Part shown: positions 35,740 to 44,200 of the stretch, in pieces
Layout: each line of letters starts with the position of its first letter
Position numbering within the stretch: position 1 is the stretch's first letter
Source of the DNA: CAUPWF01 sp964369425
GTDB lineage: Bacteria; Bacillota; Clostridia; Lachnospirales; Lachnospiraceae
NCBI GenBank assembly: GCA_964369425.1
Contig: CAYJGW010000008.1
Coordinates: 1-61,119, forward strand
Direction: 5' to 3'
DNA: 61,119 nucleotides
Notes under the pieces: generated by a model
What the model was told of the DNA's origin: nothing
Seen by the model: only the letters and a program-made list of their open reading frames with translations
Database searches by the model: none
Program-made: the position numbers and the translations under genes

Positions 35740-36543
35740 ATGAACGAATTGAGTTTTCAAACTAGACTACAACTACAAAATCACCGTCTTAGCACCGGAG
35801 ACATCCAAATCAAGAATTACGTTCTTGCTAATAAAGAAGATGTCGTTACGATGTCTAGTTTATGTCTATCTAAAGAAATCGGAATTTCAAACTCTACGCT
35901 TACTCGCTTTTGTCAGAAATTGGGATATCGTAATTTTATCGAATTTCAGACACTGCTAGCCTCTGAATTGCATCCAGTTTCACAGACCTCATCACTGCCT
36001 GATAAACTCGCTTCCTACTATAGTACTACACTATGTTCTGCTAATGAATTAATTACTACTAATCACTTAAATCTGTTCATAGATTCGATTAATGCTGCTG
36101 ATAAGATTTTTGTATTAGGGCTTGGTAGTTCTGCTTTAACCGCTAATGAATGTAGCATTCGCCTTGCTCAGATGGGCTATTCCTCTACTGCAATGACTGA
36201 TAGCATCCTTATGCAAGCTCAATCTACCCATTTTTCTTCCAAAGATTTAATCATCGTCGTTTCAAACTCTGGGGAAACAAAAGCCGTAAACAACGCTTGT
36301 AAAATAGCAAAATCTGTCAATGTACCCATTTGTACATTGACGCAAAACTGTAATTCTAGCCTAGCACAATTATCCACTGTTGTTTTACTTGCAGGGGACA
36401 TTAATTGTGTAAGTGATCCTCAGTTCGTCAATTCTCAAATGCCACTGATGTACCTAATTGACCTTATCACCTATCAACTTCTCAATGACCCTCTACGCAG
36501 GGAAATGCGTGATAAAACACTGCAAATTTTACTGGCTAATTAA
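35740..36543 (+). CDS. RpiR-family regulator (HTH + SIS domain)
   Basis: A 267-residue regulator. Residues 8-80 are the HTH_6 domain (MSSLCLSKEIGISNSTLTRF then CQKLGYRNFIEFQ). Residues 110-240 are the sugar-phosphate isomerase (SIS) domain (VLGLGSSALTANE, DLIIVVSNSGETKAVNNAC). SIS regulators sense phosphorylated sugars, often amino-sugar phosphates. It is divergent from the PTS operon and its end overlaps the end of nanE on the other strand by 8 bases, so transcription of the two is opposed. It is the likely regulator of both. Confidence 0.92.
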   Translation: MNELSFQTRLQLQNHRLSTGDIQIKNYVLANKEDVVTMSSLCLSKEIGISNSTLTRFCQKLGYRNFIEFQTLLASELHPVSQTSSLPDKLASYYSTTLCSANELITTNHLNLFIDSINAADKIFVLGLGSSALTANECSIRLAQMGYSSTAMTDSILMQAQSTHFSSKDLIIVVSNSGETKAVNNACKIAKSVNVPICTLTQNCNSSLAQLSTVVLLAGDINCVSDPQFVNSQMPLMYLIDLITYQLLNDPLRREMRDKTLQILLAN

Positions 36544-37213
36544 TTGCCTCTACAAATTTTTTAGTAATGAGCTGTGGTCTTGTTATAGCTCCTCCTACCA
36601 CTACGGCATGTGCTCCTAGTTCTAAACATCTCTTTGCTTTGCTTGGAAGATCGATATTCCCCTCTGCTATAACTGGTATTGAGACTTTTTCAATGATATT
36701 TCTCAATATCTCAAAATCATTTTTCTCAATTTTATCCAGCTTACTTTCTGCTGTGTACCCTACTAATGTAGTAGAAACACAATCGAATCCTAATTTTTCT
36801 GCATTGATAGCCTCGTCCAATGTTGCAATATCTGCCATCAACAATTTCTTGCAACCACTTTTTTTAATCTTTTCCATCAACTCCAACAGCGATTCATTGC
36901 CATGCCTTACCCTACTTGTCGCATCGATTGCAATCATTGCTGCCTTTGAATCTGCTAACTCTTCAATCTCTGTCATTGTTGGTGTAATATATATGTCTGA
37001 ATCTTCATATACTCTTTTTACAATTCCAATGATTGGCAAGCTTGTATTATTTGCTATCTCCTCGATATCTTGGGCAGTGTTTGCTCGAATCCCTGCTGCT
37101 CCGCCTTCATTTGCTGCTCTTGCCATTCTTCCCATAATAAAAGAACTATGTAATGGTTCTTCTTCAAGTGCTTGGCAAGATACAATTAAACCTCCTTTTA
37201 CTAAATTTAACAA
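36536..37213 (-). CDS. nanE: N-acetylmannosamine-6-phosphate 2-epimerase
   Basis: A 225-residue TIM barrel that turns ManNAc-6-phosphate into GlcNAc-6-phosphate. Family motifs GGLIVSCQALEEEPLH at residues 7-22, AANEGGAAGIRANT, PIIGIVKR, and IAEGNIDLPSKA, HAVVVGGAITRP are intact. The start is TTG 37213 with AAAGGAG 8 bases upstream. It has its own consensus promoter and an upstream palindrome. Convergent with rpiR. It suggests that the nearby PTS and kinase handle ManNAc, sialic acid products or a related amino sugar. Confidence 0.94.
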   Translation of the reverse strand: MLNLVKGGLIVSCQALEEEPLHSSFIMGRMARAANEGGAAGIRANTAQDIEEIANNTSLPIIGIVKRVYEDSDIYITPTMTEIEELADSKAAMIAIDATSRVRHGNESLLELMEKIKKSGCKKLLMADIATLDEAINAEKLGFDCVSTTLVGYTAESKLDKIEKNDFEILRNIIEKVSIPVIAEGNIDLPSKAKRCLELGAHAVVVGGAITRPQLITKKFVEAIN

Positions 37214-37249
37214 TTTCTTTCTCCTTTCTTAATATTTGTTTATACAATT

Positions 37250-37278
37250 ATTATAAGTAAAGAAATGTTTTTCGTCAA
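37250..37278 (-). promoter_or_regulatory. Sigma-A promoter of nanE
   Basis: On the minus strand TTGACG (37273-37278), 17-base spacer, TATAAT (37250-37255), about 37 bases before the start codon. Confidence 0.85.
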
Positions 37279-37289
37279 GCATTTTATAC

Positions 37290-37305
37290 ATGAAAACATT
37301 TTCAT
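37290..37305. promoter_or_regulatory. Palindrome upstream of the nanE promoter (cre-like)
   Basis: ATGAAAA-CA-TTTTCAT is a perfect 7+2+7 palindrome ending 12 bases upstream of the -35. It matches the CcpA cre consensus except for CA in place of the central CG. It could be a weak cre or another regulator's site. Confidence 0.45.
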
Positions 37306-37365
37306 TTTTATCAAAAAAAATTCCTTGCTCATCCATAAGACAAACAAAGAATTTTTTCTCTTTAC

Positions 37366-39078
37366 TCAATTTACAACTTCTAAATAGCTACTTACACAAT
37401 ATAGAACTTGCCCTTGATACTCCACTTTTGACCAGCCCTCATTCGCTATACCGATCCTCGTTGCAACGTCTCCTTTTTTCAATTCTACCACTACCTTTGA
37501 TGGTTGCTCTACACTTGGCATATCCCTTAAATTTGTTACATTCTTTGCAGTTACTTGTTCATTAACAGAAGCGAACACCGTTTTAAACTGGCTTCCTTCT
37601 TGCTGTGTTGAATAGGCTGTATCTGTAGTAACATAATTAGATATCACATATCCCACTCCTCCATTAAACGCAATCCTAGACCAGCCGTTGGTTCCAATTC
37701 CAGTCCGCACAACAATCTCTCCGTTGTGTAACACCCCTATAATATTACTGTCGTTTCCCTGTTCCATAGAACTTCGAACATTCACTTCTTCTTTTGCAGT
37801 AATCTGCTCATTCACCTCTTGCATGTTAGTTCCCACCTCAAGGTTTGGTTGCACTACAGGTGCTGTTCCTGGAGCTTTTGGTTCCGCAATCTGACTATAT
37901 CCTACATAGGAAATATTTTTATCTACTGCACCATCTATACCTGCGACAGTTCCAATATCCGTATACTGCCAAAACTGATAATCCCCCAGGTAGTCAGACT
38001 TGTTGTGATCTGTATCTGGATTGATATTTTCCTTATATTGCGCCATCCATATACGATACTTAGAACTTAACATTCCTGTAGCCCATAACCCACTGTCTTC
38101 TAACTCATACTTCGATGCGTAGAACATCCCAATATACCCTTGTTTCTCCATTTCCGCTAAAAATACATCTGCCAAGTGGCTTCTTTCGCTAACACCTAGG
38201 GTGAATTGGCGACTACTTTCCTCAGTAAATAACTCACAGTTATATACCACTGGATATGTAATTGGATACCCTGCTATTATATTCGCTACAAAAACCGCTT
38301 CTTCCAGAGCTTCCGCCTCTGATACTGCTGCCGAGAAAAAATATGCCCCCACTGGTATTCCATGTTTTGTGGCTTCTTGAAGATTATATCTAGCTGTTGC
38401 ATCTTCTTCTATCTCCCCACTGACTACATTTCTATTTCCAATTCGAACAAATGCAAACTCTACATCTTCCATTGCTACTTGGGCCCAGTCTATCACCCCT
38501 TGGTGCTGGGACACATCAATGCCATGTCCAACAACAATTATCTCTGTATCTACTTTTTTTCTATTTAATTCATACATTTCGCTTCCACTTATATCTAGCA
38601 ATGCTTCTTCTACAGCTGATGACTCATAACATTCATAAAGGCTTGGTCTTCCTTGATAGTCAACTTCCACCCATCCTTCATCCAATAGACCTACAGTATC
38701 TACTTCAACTAGTGTTAATACTTCTACCACTTCTGCATCCAAAAAAAAGGTGAAATTAGCAGTCTCTGTTGCATCTAGTTCTCCTATCTCTGCTTCTCCA
38801 ATAACAATTGCTGCATTGGCACTATCCACAAACTTTTCAATCTCTAATGGATCTTCTATAAGCTTTTGCCTTTCCACTTCTGGATGATTCGCATCCTTAA
38901 TATCAACCTCTATAAATTTTACATCTTCAGGATTTAATTCCTCTCCTAAAATCGTGACAACTGCTTGACTTTCACTCTGCTTATGTGGTCTATTGAAAAA
39001 ATAAATACAGGTACCTATTATGATGCTAATAAATATTATTCCCAATGCTATCCAGGTTATTTTTTTACTCTTTGTCAT
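37366..39078 (-). CDS. GH25 lysozyme-family protein with two SH3b domains
   Basis: A 570-residue membrane-anchored extracytoplasmic protein: anchor at residues 8-28, an uncharacterised acidic region (40-175), a GH25 domain (about 183-395; start GIDVSQHQGVIDW), and two SH3b wall-binding domains (about 425-490 and 508-570, each with VNVRSS or VTNLRD followed by G-W-S). GH25 enzymes cut the MurNAc-GlcNAc bond. The usual catalytic DxE reads Asn280-Cys281-Glu282 here (VVYNCELF), so the first acid is Asn. Activity may be altered. It is followed on the minus strand by the nanE region and preceded by a lipoprotein gene 24 bases away. Confidence 0.88.
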   Translation of the reverse strand: MTKSKKITWIALGIIFISIIIGTCIYFFNRPHKQSESQAVVTILGEELNPEDVKFIEVDIKDANHPEVERQKLIEDPLEIEKFVDSANAAIVIGEAEIGELDATETANFTFFLDAEVVEVLTLVEVDTVGLLDEGWVEVDYQGRPSLYECYESSAVEEALLDISGSEMYELNRKKVDTEIIVVGHGIDVSQHQGVIDWAQVAMEDVEFAFVRIGNRNVVSGEIEEDATARYNLQEATKHGIPVGAYFFSAAVSEAEALEEAVFVANIIAGYPITYPVVYNCELFTEESSRQFTLGVSERSHLADVFLAEMEKQGYIGMFYASKYELEDSGLWATGMLSSKYRIWMAQYKENINPDTDHNKSDYLGDYQFWQYTDIGTVAGIDGAVDKNISYVGYSQIAEPKAPGTAPVVQPNLEVGTNMQEVNEQITAKEEVNVRSSMEQGNDSNIIGVLHNGEIVVRTGIGTNGWSRIAFNGGVGYVISNYVTTDTAYSTQQEGSQFKTVFASVNEQVTAKNVTNLRDMPSVEQPSKVVVELKKGDVATRIGIANEGWSKVEYQGQVLYCVSSYLEVVN

Positions 39079-39102
39079 TTCGGCCTCCTTTAATTACAAT
39101 AA

Positions 39103-39489
39103 CTATTTTGAGACCATTATATCATCTTTTTCAATCAATTGGAAAAATTTAATGCTCACCTCCTCATCAATTATGTCGCCTGTTACCGTATACCAACACT
39201 CTTCAAACTTCACATCGACTGTGAGCATTTCCGTTCCTAATGCTATAATCATATCAAATTCTACATCTTCTCTTTCGCACTGAAGATATTCGCAGATTAA
39301 CTGGCGAAACTTCTCTTCTAATGCCCTTCTCTCTTCTGTTACTTCTTTCCCATCCACTAGTACTTCTACGGATTCATTATTCGATCTTTCTATAAAAGAC
39401 CTAGATTCCTTTGATTCTTTACCTTCCTGCACATCTTGGCACCCACATAACACTGTTAGTAAAAACACTAAAACTACTCCTAATTTCAT
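39103..39489 (-). CDS. Small lipoprotein, function unknown
   Basis: A 128-residue protein with a lipoprotein signal (lipobox VLCGC, Cys about 16), an acidic Ser/Glu linker, and a C-terminal domain with alternating helix and strands ending MVSK. ATG 39489 is chosen because GGGAG lies 8 bases upstream. It precedes the GH25 gene by 24 bases and is likely cotranscribed with it. Divergent from the RHH gene. No family recognised. Confidence 0.75.
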   Translation of the reverse strand: MKLGVVLVFLLTVLCGCQDVQEGKESKESRSFIERSNNESVEVLVDGKEVTEERRALEEKFRQLICEYLQCEREDVEFDMIIALGTEMLTVDVKFEECWYTVTGDIIDEEVSIKFFQLIEKDDIMVSK

Positions 39490-39510
39490 CGAAATCACTC
39501 CCATCAATTC

Positions 39511-39553
39511 ATCCTACTTTATCCTACTTTTCTATATTATACCAAAAGGTAGG
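39511..39553. repeat. CCTACT/GGTAGG motif cluster upstream of the RHH gene
   Basis: ATCCTACTTT occurs twice in perfect tandem (39511-39520 and 39521-39530), followed by an inverted copy AAAAGGTAGGAT around 39548. The same core is repeated about eleven times at 40862-41173. Ribbon-helix-helix proteins typically bind such short repeated sites, so this may be the autoregulatory operator. Confidence 0.7.
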
Positions 39554-39587
39554 ATACAATACTACTAAGTAATATTAGGAGGTAAGT

Positions 39588-39755
39588 ATGATTACACAAA
39601 AACCATTAAAATCTAAAGTGAGCATTACTCTAGATGACGATATCATCATAGAAATCAGAAACTTAGCCGACAATGATGACCGTAATTTTAGCCAATATAT
39701 CAACCGCGTTCTAAGGAGTCATGTCTCTGAGCAAAAAAAGCTTAAGAAAGTCTAA
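39588..39755 (+). CDS. Ribbon-helix-helix (CopG/Arc-type) DNA-binding protein, 55 residues
   Basis: A short gene with AGGAGG 5 bases before the ATG. The product has the complete RHH pattern: basic N-terminus and beta strand SKVSITLDDDI (residues 9-19), first helix IIIEIRNLADNDD, turn N-F-S, second helix QYINRVLRSHV, and a lysine-rich tail. RHH proteins act as dimers whose strands enter the DNA major groove. A strong terminator follows at once. No toxin gene adjoins it. Three motif copies lie just upstream and about eleven lie 1.1-1.4 kb away, which suggests it binds both places. Confidence 0.85.
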   Translation: MITQKPLKSKVSITLDDDIIIEIRNLADNDDRNFSQYINRVLRSHVSEQKKLKKV

Positions 39756-39772
39756 TCTTTCTTAAGCTTTTT
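39737..39772 (+). terminator. Terminator of the RHH gene
   Basis: A 14-bp perfect stem (39737-39750 with 39757-39770) whose left arm codes the last residues of the RHH protein; the stop codon is in the loop. A short T-run follows. Confidence 0.85.
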
Positions 39773-39864
39773 AGTTTCCTAAGATTCCTTATACCTCTAT
39801 ATATAAGACAATCTATTTAGTAATTCCATGCTATATTCACTGTTTTTTCATAAATTTTCTCGCT

Positions 39865-40770
39865 CTATTCTCCTACCAGTCCATCTCCGTCTCCATCTGA
39901 CATATATGGATACAACCAATGTTTCGAATTAATCGGCATTGTATAACCCGCCGCTTCTGCTTCTGCAATCGTTACAATTCCATTTCCATTCGTATCTACT
40001 GTTGTGACATCTACTTTACTTTCCGCGTCTTCTACCACTGCTTCTATCTCTTCTTTATAGGCTTCATCCGGGTTAACATTTGCAAACTCATCTATGATCT
40101 TATTTCCTTTTAAATCATATTCAAATCTATAGCTATTTGGAATCTGTGTACTTTCATCTGGATACAAAATCCTTGCAACAAAATTGGTACATCCGCCTGC
40201 TACTCGAATACTCTCTTCCATATACGCCTGATCTCCATGGCGGTTCAATGTTGATTCTTGCGGCGTAATGTTATACGCATTTGCAACACCACCAAGTGAA
40301 TCTGCTATCACATGCCCTTGATCTAAATCCTCCTCTTCAGTTCCTGGAACATCAGCTTCGTCATCGTAATATCTTCCATCACTATTAACCGCCTCTACTT
40401 CATCATCTTGTAATACAATATTCTCTGCTATCACATATACCAATTGCCCATATTCATTTGTCAGCGCCCAGTATTCTCTAGCACCAAATCCAACATCTAC
40501 GGCAACATTACTTTCTCTGCTACCACTTCTATCTCCACCATCAACCTCGATAATCTGATATTGTTTTCCTTCATACTCCAAGACTCCATCCTGAACACTA
40601 TATCCATTTAACTCTCCTGATACTTCACTTAACTCACTAGACTTATCTTCATTATCGCTTACATCTTGCACCACCTCTACAGATGTAGCTACCATTTCTG
40701 GATTCTGCATACACCCTACCAAAAAACAGGAAAGCATTATAATTCCTACTATTGCACTATACTTACTCAT
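39865..40770 (-). CDS. Secreted DNA/RNA non-specific endonuclease lipoprotein with Excalibur-like tail
   Basis: A 301-residue protein with a lipoprotein signal (lipobox FLVGC, Cys20), an acidic linker, and a DNA/RNA non-specific endonuclease domain of the type-2 group: DQGHVIADSLGG (His153 as general base) and NITPQESTLNRHG with the metal-binding Asn. The C-terminal 60 residues hold a Ca-binding-like loop DTNGNG and an Excalibur-like end (AEAAGYTMPI then SDGDGDGLVGE). It probably degrades DNA at the cell surface. ATG 40770 has GAGG 6 bases upstream; an earlier GTG at 40785 is weaker. Its promoter is next to the GGTAGG array. Confidence 0.87.
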   Translation of the reverse strand: MSKYSAIVGIIMLSCFLVGCMQNPEMVATSVEVVQDVSDNEDKSSELSEVSGELNGYSVQDGVLEYEGKQYQIIEVDGGDRSGSRESNVAVDVGFGAREYWALTNEYGQLVYVIAENIVLQDDEVEAVNSDGRYYDDEADVPGTEEEDLDQGHVIADSLGGVANAYNITPQESTLNRHGDQAYMEESIRVAGGCTNFVARILYPDESTQIPNSYRFEYDLKGNKIIDEFANVNPDEAYKEEIEAVVEDAESKVDVTTVDTNGNGIVTIAEAEAAGYTMPINSKHWLYPYMSDGDGDGLVGE

Positions 40771-40808
40771 ATGATACCTCGTCACTTCTTTTCATTCTAA
40801 TAAATGCA

Positions 40809-40837
40809 ATACTATAGAATTTGTGCTGTTCTGTCAA
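40809..40837 (-). promoter_or_regulatory. Sigma-A promoter of the endonuclease gene
   Basis: On the minus strand TTGACA (40832-40837), 17-base spacer, TAGTAT (40809-40814). The GGTAGG array begins about 25 bases upstream of the -35. Confidence 0.8.
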
Positions 40838-40861
40838 GATTAAGGTGACTAACAAGCATCC

Positions 40862-41173
40862 TTTTCCCTACCATTTTCATGTTTTTCTCATTTAGTGGGC
40901 ATATTTTCTTTGACTTTTCCTACTATATTCACTTTTCCTACTATATTTAACTTCTCTTTATTTTGGTAGGTAACTGACACCTACCAAAATGATAGATTCT
41001 GTTCTTTAGTAGGAAGGTACCACCTATATAATACCTACCAAAATCAGAATTTTTGCAAATGGTAGGAAAATGTAAAAAAATTTTCCCTACCAAATCATGG
41101 TATTATTGAAAATAGTTGGAAACACAAGAATTTTTCCACCTACTAAAACCAATGAAATATAAAAATGGTAGGG
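40862..41173. repeat. Array of about eleven GGTAGG/CCTAC[CT] motifs in a 475-bp gene-free stretch
   Basis: Core positions: 40867, 40919, 40937, 40965, 40980, 41008, 41034, 41061, 41086, 41139 and 41167, in both orientations and mostly flanked by A/T runs (ATTTT-GGTAGG or GGTAGG-GAAAA). Two are an 18-bp-spaced direct repeat of ACTTTTCCTACTATATT. Copies at 40965 and 40980 form a perfect 12-bp inverted repeat with a 7-base loop (40960-40990). Copies at 41061 and 41086 form another near-perfect inverted pair. The region carries no credible reading frame. The same motif lies upstream of the 55-residue RHH gene. Confidence 0.85.
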
Positions 41174-41218
41174 AATAAATATTATAATTTCGCTGCACAA
41201 TTTTAATCAAAACAACAG

Positions 41219-41253
41219 GAGGGAGTAATACTCGAATTGAGTATTACTCCCTC
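41219..41253 (-). terminator. Terminator of the giant surface protein gene
   Basis: GGGAGTAATACTC (41221-41233) pairs with GAGTATTACTCCC (41239-41251) around a 5-base loop, extended by two or three pairs. The minus-strand tail CTGTTGTTTTGATT is moderately T-rich. Confidence 0.7.
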
Positions 41254-41260
41254 TCTATAT

Positions 41261-44200
41261 TTATGAACTTTTCTTTTTATGCATGATTCGTATAATCATC
41301 GTTCCTGATATACAAAATAGGCATATCAATAATAAAACATACTTGATAGATAAGTCGTCTCCTGTATCTAGCGGCGTATTCGTATTATCCACTCCTGGTT
41401 TAGCTGTTGGATCTGCTGGATTACTCGGATCTGTAGGTGGATCTATCACTGCCTCTTTTGTAACCGTTACACTTCCTGTAGTTGTCACGCCATTTACTGT
41501 GGCTGTAATATCACATATACCTTCCGCTATTCCCGTCACTATACCTGCTGAATTAATTGTGGCAATTCCTTCATCTGCTGATTGGTACTGAATCGTCTTT
41601 CCAATGATTGCATCATTTGGCACAACTGTCAGTGCTACTGCTTTTGTTTTACCTATCTGTACTTTCGTATCCGAAAGCGTTGCACTTTCCACATTCTCTA
41701 CTCGTGCTGCTCTTGTAAGCCCTGGATTAAAGCTGCTATATTCGGTATAAACGTCTGTTGCTAAATAAGTGTTCTTAGCTAAGTTGGACTCGTCCGTTAC
41801 AATACCTATTAGCTTTGCTGCATCTGCTGCCGTCCTTGTAAATGTGGATTCTGGAATATCAGTTGTAATAAAACTTACTACCTTTTGTTCTCCCGCCCTT
41901 AATGCTGGAATCTCTGTGTGTCCATACATCGTAAGTGCCACTTCTCCATCATTTGTCGTATCTTTATCCATCGCTCTGGCTATTGCTACCGAATTCTCTT
42001 CCATCAATTGTAAATAACGACCACTGCTATAGTCTTCATTTCCAATATTTTTGATAGTTGCAATCACTTCATAATTTGCTGATGGATTTGTTTCACTAAT
42101 TACGTTTACTGGCATAATGTCTAAAGATTCTATTGCAAGAACTTCCTCTTTCCTAAGTGCTTTACTTCCACTAGCATACACGCCACTGCTCGATTCAACT
42201 TGCATCGACAGGTTCACTTGTGATGGATCCATTCCTTCTGGTAATACATAATCCATTTCTACTACCTTTGTATCACCGGCTACCCAAGTTGGATAACTCA
42301 ATGTATCGATTACCTCACCATTTAATAGCAAGCTTACCTTGACGTCGTTGTCTGTTTCTATTCCAATATTTGTGAAAGTTCCTGTTACTTTTACAGTCTC
42401 TCCTGTAGTTGGTGTAACATCCGACACATCTACAATTGGTTGTCCATTACTCTCGCCTATACTGATTGCTTCAAATTCTGGCTTTGGATCAAATGTTCCT
42501 ATAACTAGTTTATTATTCTCAGAAAACGCTTGACCATCTTTGTATTGCATATCATAAGTATTGTAAATTGCTACTAAATTTCCGTTTTTATCGATAGCCA
42601 AATCAAATTTTTCTTTAAACATTCCTGTTTCACCGCCATTTACTCCGCCTTCTGTCAGGTAAGTCTTTTCACCCCAGTGACCTGATAACCGATATGCTGG
42701 TGTTTCCAAATCTTCTGTCTTATATTCGCCGGTGGTTTCATCGGTATATTGAATCTCTCCATCCTTAATTACCGGCTTTTTAGTAATTTCTACTACTTCA
42801 TCAATTTTAAATGATCTTGTCCACAACTGCTGCTGACCACCTTCCACCGTCGTCCACACTGCATAGAGCACTTCTCCATTACTAATAACTTGGAAATCAT
42901 CATTTATTGTGTAATCGTATTCCGTCGTAATCGTAGACGGTTTTTTATACGAATCAAGAACTTGTAGTCCACCTTGCTCATCTTTGTATATACCTTCGTT
43001 ATACATTGTATTCATGTTTTGATAGCCGTATTTTCCATTATATTTGTAGAATAATAATAGATTTTTTACGGTTTTTCCATTTACCTCTGATTCAACTTGT
43101 GTAAATTTAGGATTTGCAATAACATCTTCATCCGATGATAGCTCCAGTGCCTTTGATGCCACAAATTCTCCATCTTCATCATAGCCAAATTTTTGAACAT
43201 ATAAAGAGTTCTTGGTATCAAATGCATCTACATCCATTTGTGTTGTATCAACATCACCTGCATCAATATATTCTTGTATGCTTTCTAATGTAAATCCACC
43301 ACTATTCTTCGTTGCAACAAATGAAATAATGTTTTCTTTTCCTATACTTTCCACATCATAATAACTTACTTTCTCTTCTCCTGAAACATGTGCTAAAGCC
43401 TGTCCGTCTGACCAACGCATATCTGTATTTTGTATTCTTGTTTCTAGTACAGATGGTAACTTTTGCAATGACTCAATACTATCGGTTCCTTTTAAGTTTG
43501 TCGCTATCACTTTTTCATAAAATAGTTGTACAAAATCTCCTTCTTCATTGTATACCGCTTTTGGATTGTGGTAGAAAGATTTTGTGGTTCCTGTATTATC
43601 TGGTCCAATAAAGCTGTAGTTATGGAACGTCTTTGATACCGTATTGTAATAGACACTTGCTATACCTACGGATTGTGTAAAGTGAGTATTAGAAACGGTT
43701 GCATCGTATTTTAACCCTGCTTTCGTCCATGTAAATAAGATATCATCTCCACATGCGGTTACACTCATATCTGAGTCAATCTTTCCTTTTGCATCTTCTA
43801 AGACAGCCTTGTATGCTTTAGCCTCTTCAAGAACTTCATCACTTATCATCGGATCCGCTTCACTACTTGCAATGCTCTCTTCAATATCCTTAAGAAGTTT
43901 ATCTATTACAAACCCTTTTTCCGTACAAACACCATTTTCAAACATCCAATAGTACACACTATCATTTGTCGTCTCACCCTCGGTACGCCCAATAACCGCA
44001 GTGGCCAAATAAGTATCTTCATCTATCTGGGTCAATGTAGGCTTAACAGAGTTTTCAAATGTCCCAAGTTCTGTCTCCGTATCAACTGTATGTATTGTAT
44101 TATCTGTTAATTCATTCGGTGTAGATGCACTTCCCGCTCGAATGTTCATGTCGTCTAATGTAACATTTTTTAACAGATTCTCACTTAATTCGGATTGCAT

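Noticed and set aside
37320..37565. Plus-strand open frame downstream of the GH25 gene
   Set aside because: It runs into the complement of the GH25 SH3b domains, and its Leu/Ser/His-rich composition is shadow-like.
40960..40990. Transcription terminator at the 12-bp inverted repeat
   Set aside because: There is no T-run after the stem in either direction, and the arms are copies of the GGTAGG motif found throughout the array.
40786..41260. CRISPR array in the repeat-rich interval
   Set aside because: The repeated unit is only 6-12 bp, occurs in both orientations with irregular spacing and there are no cas genes nearby.
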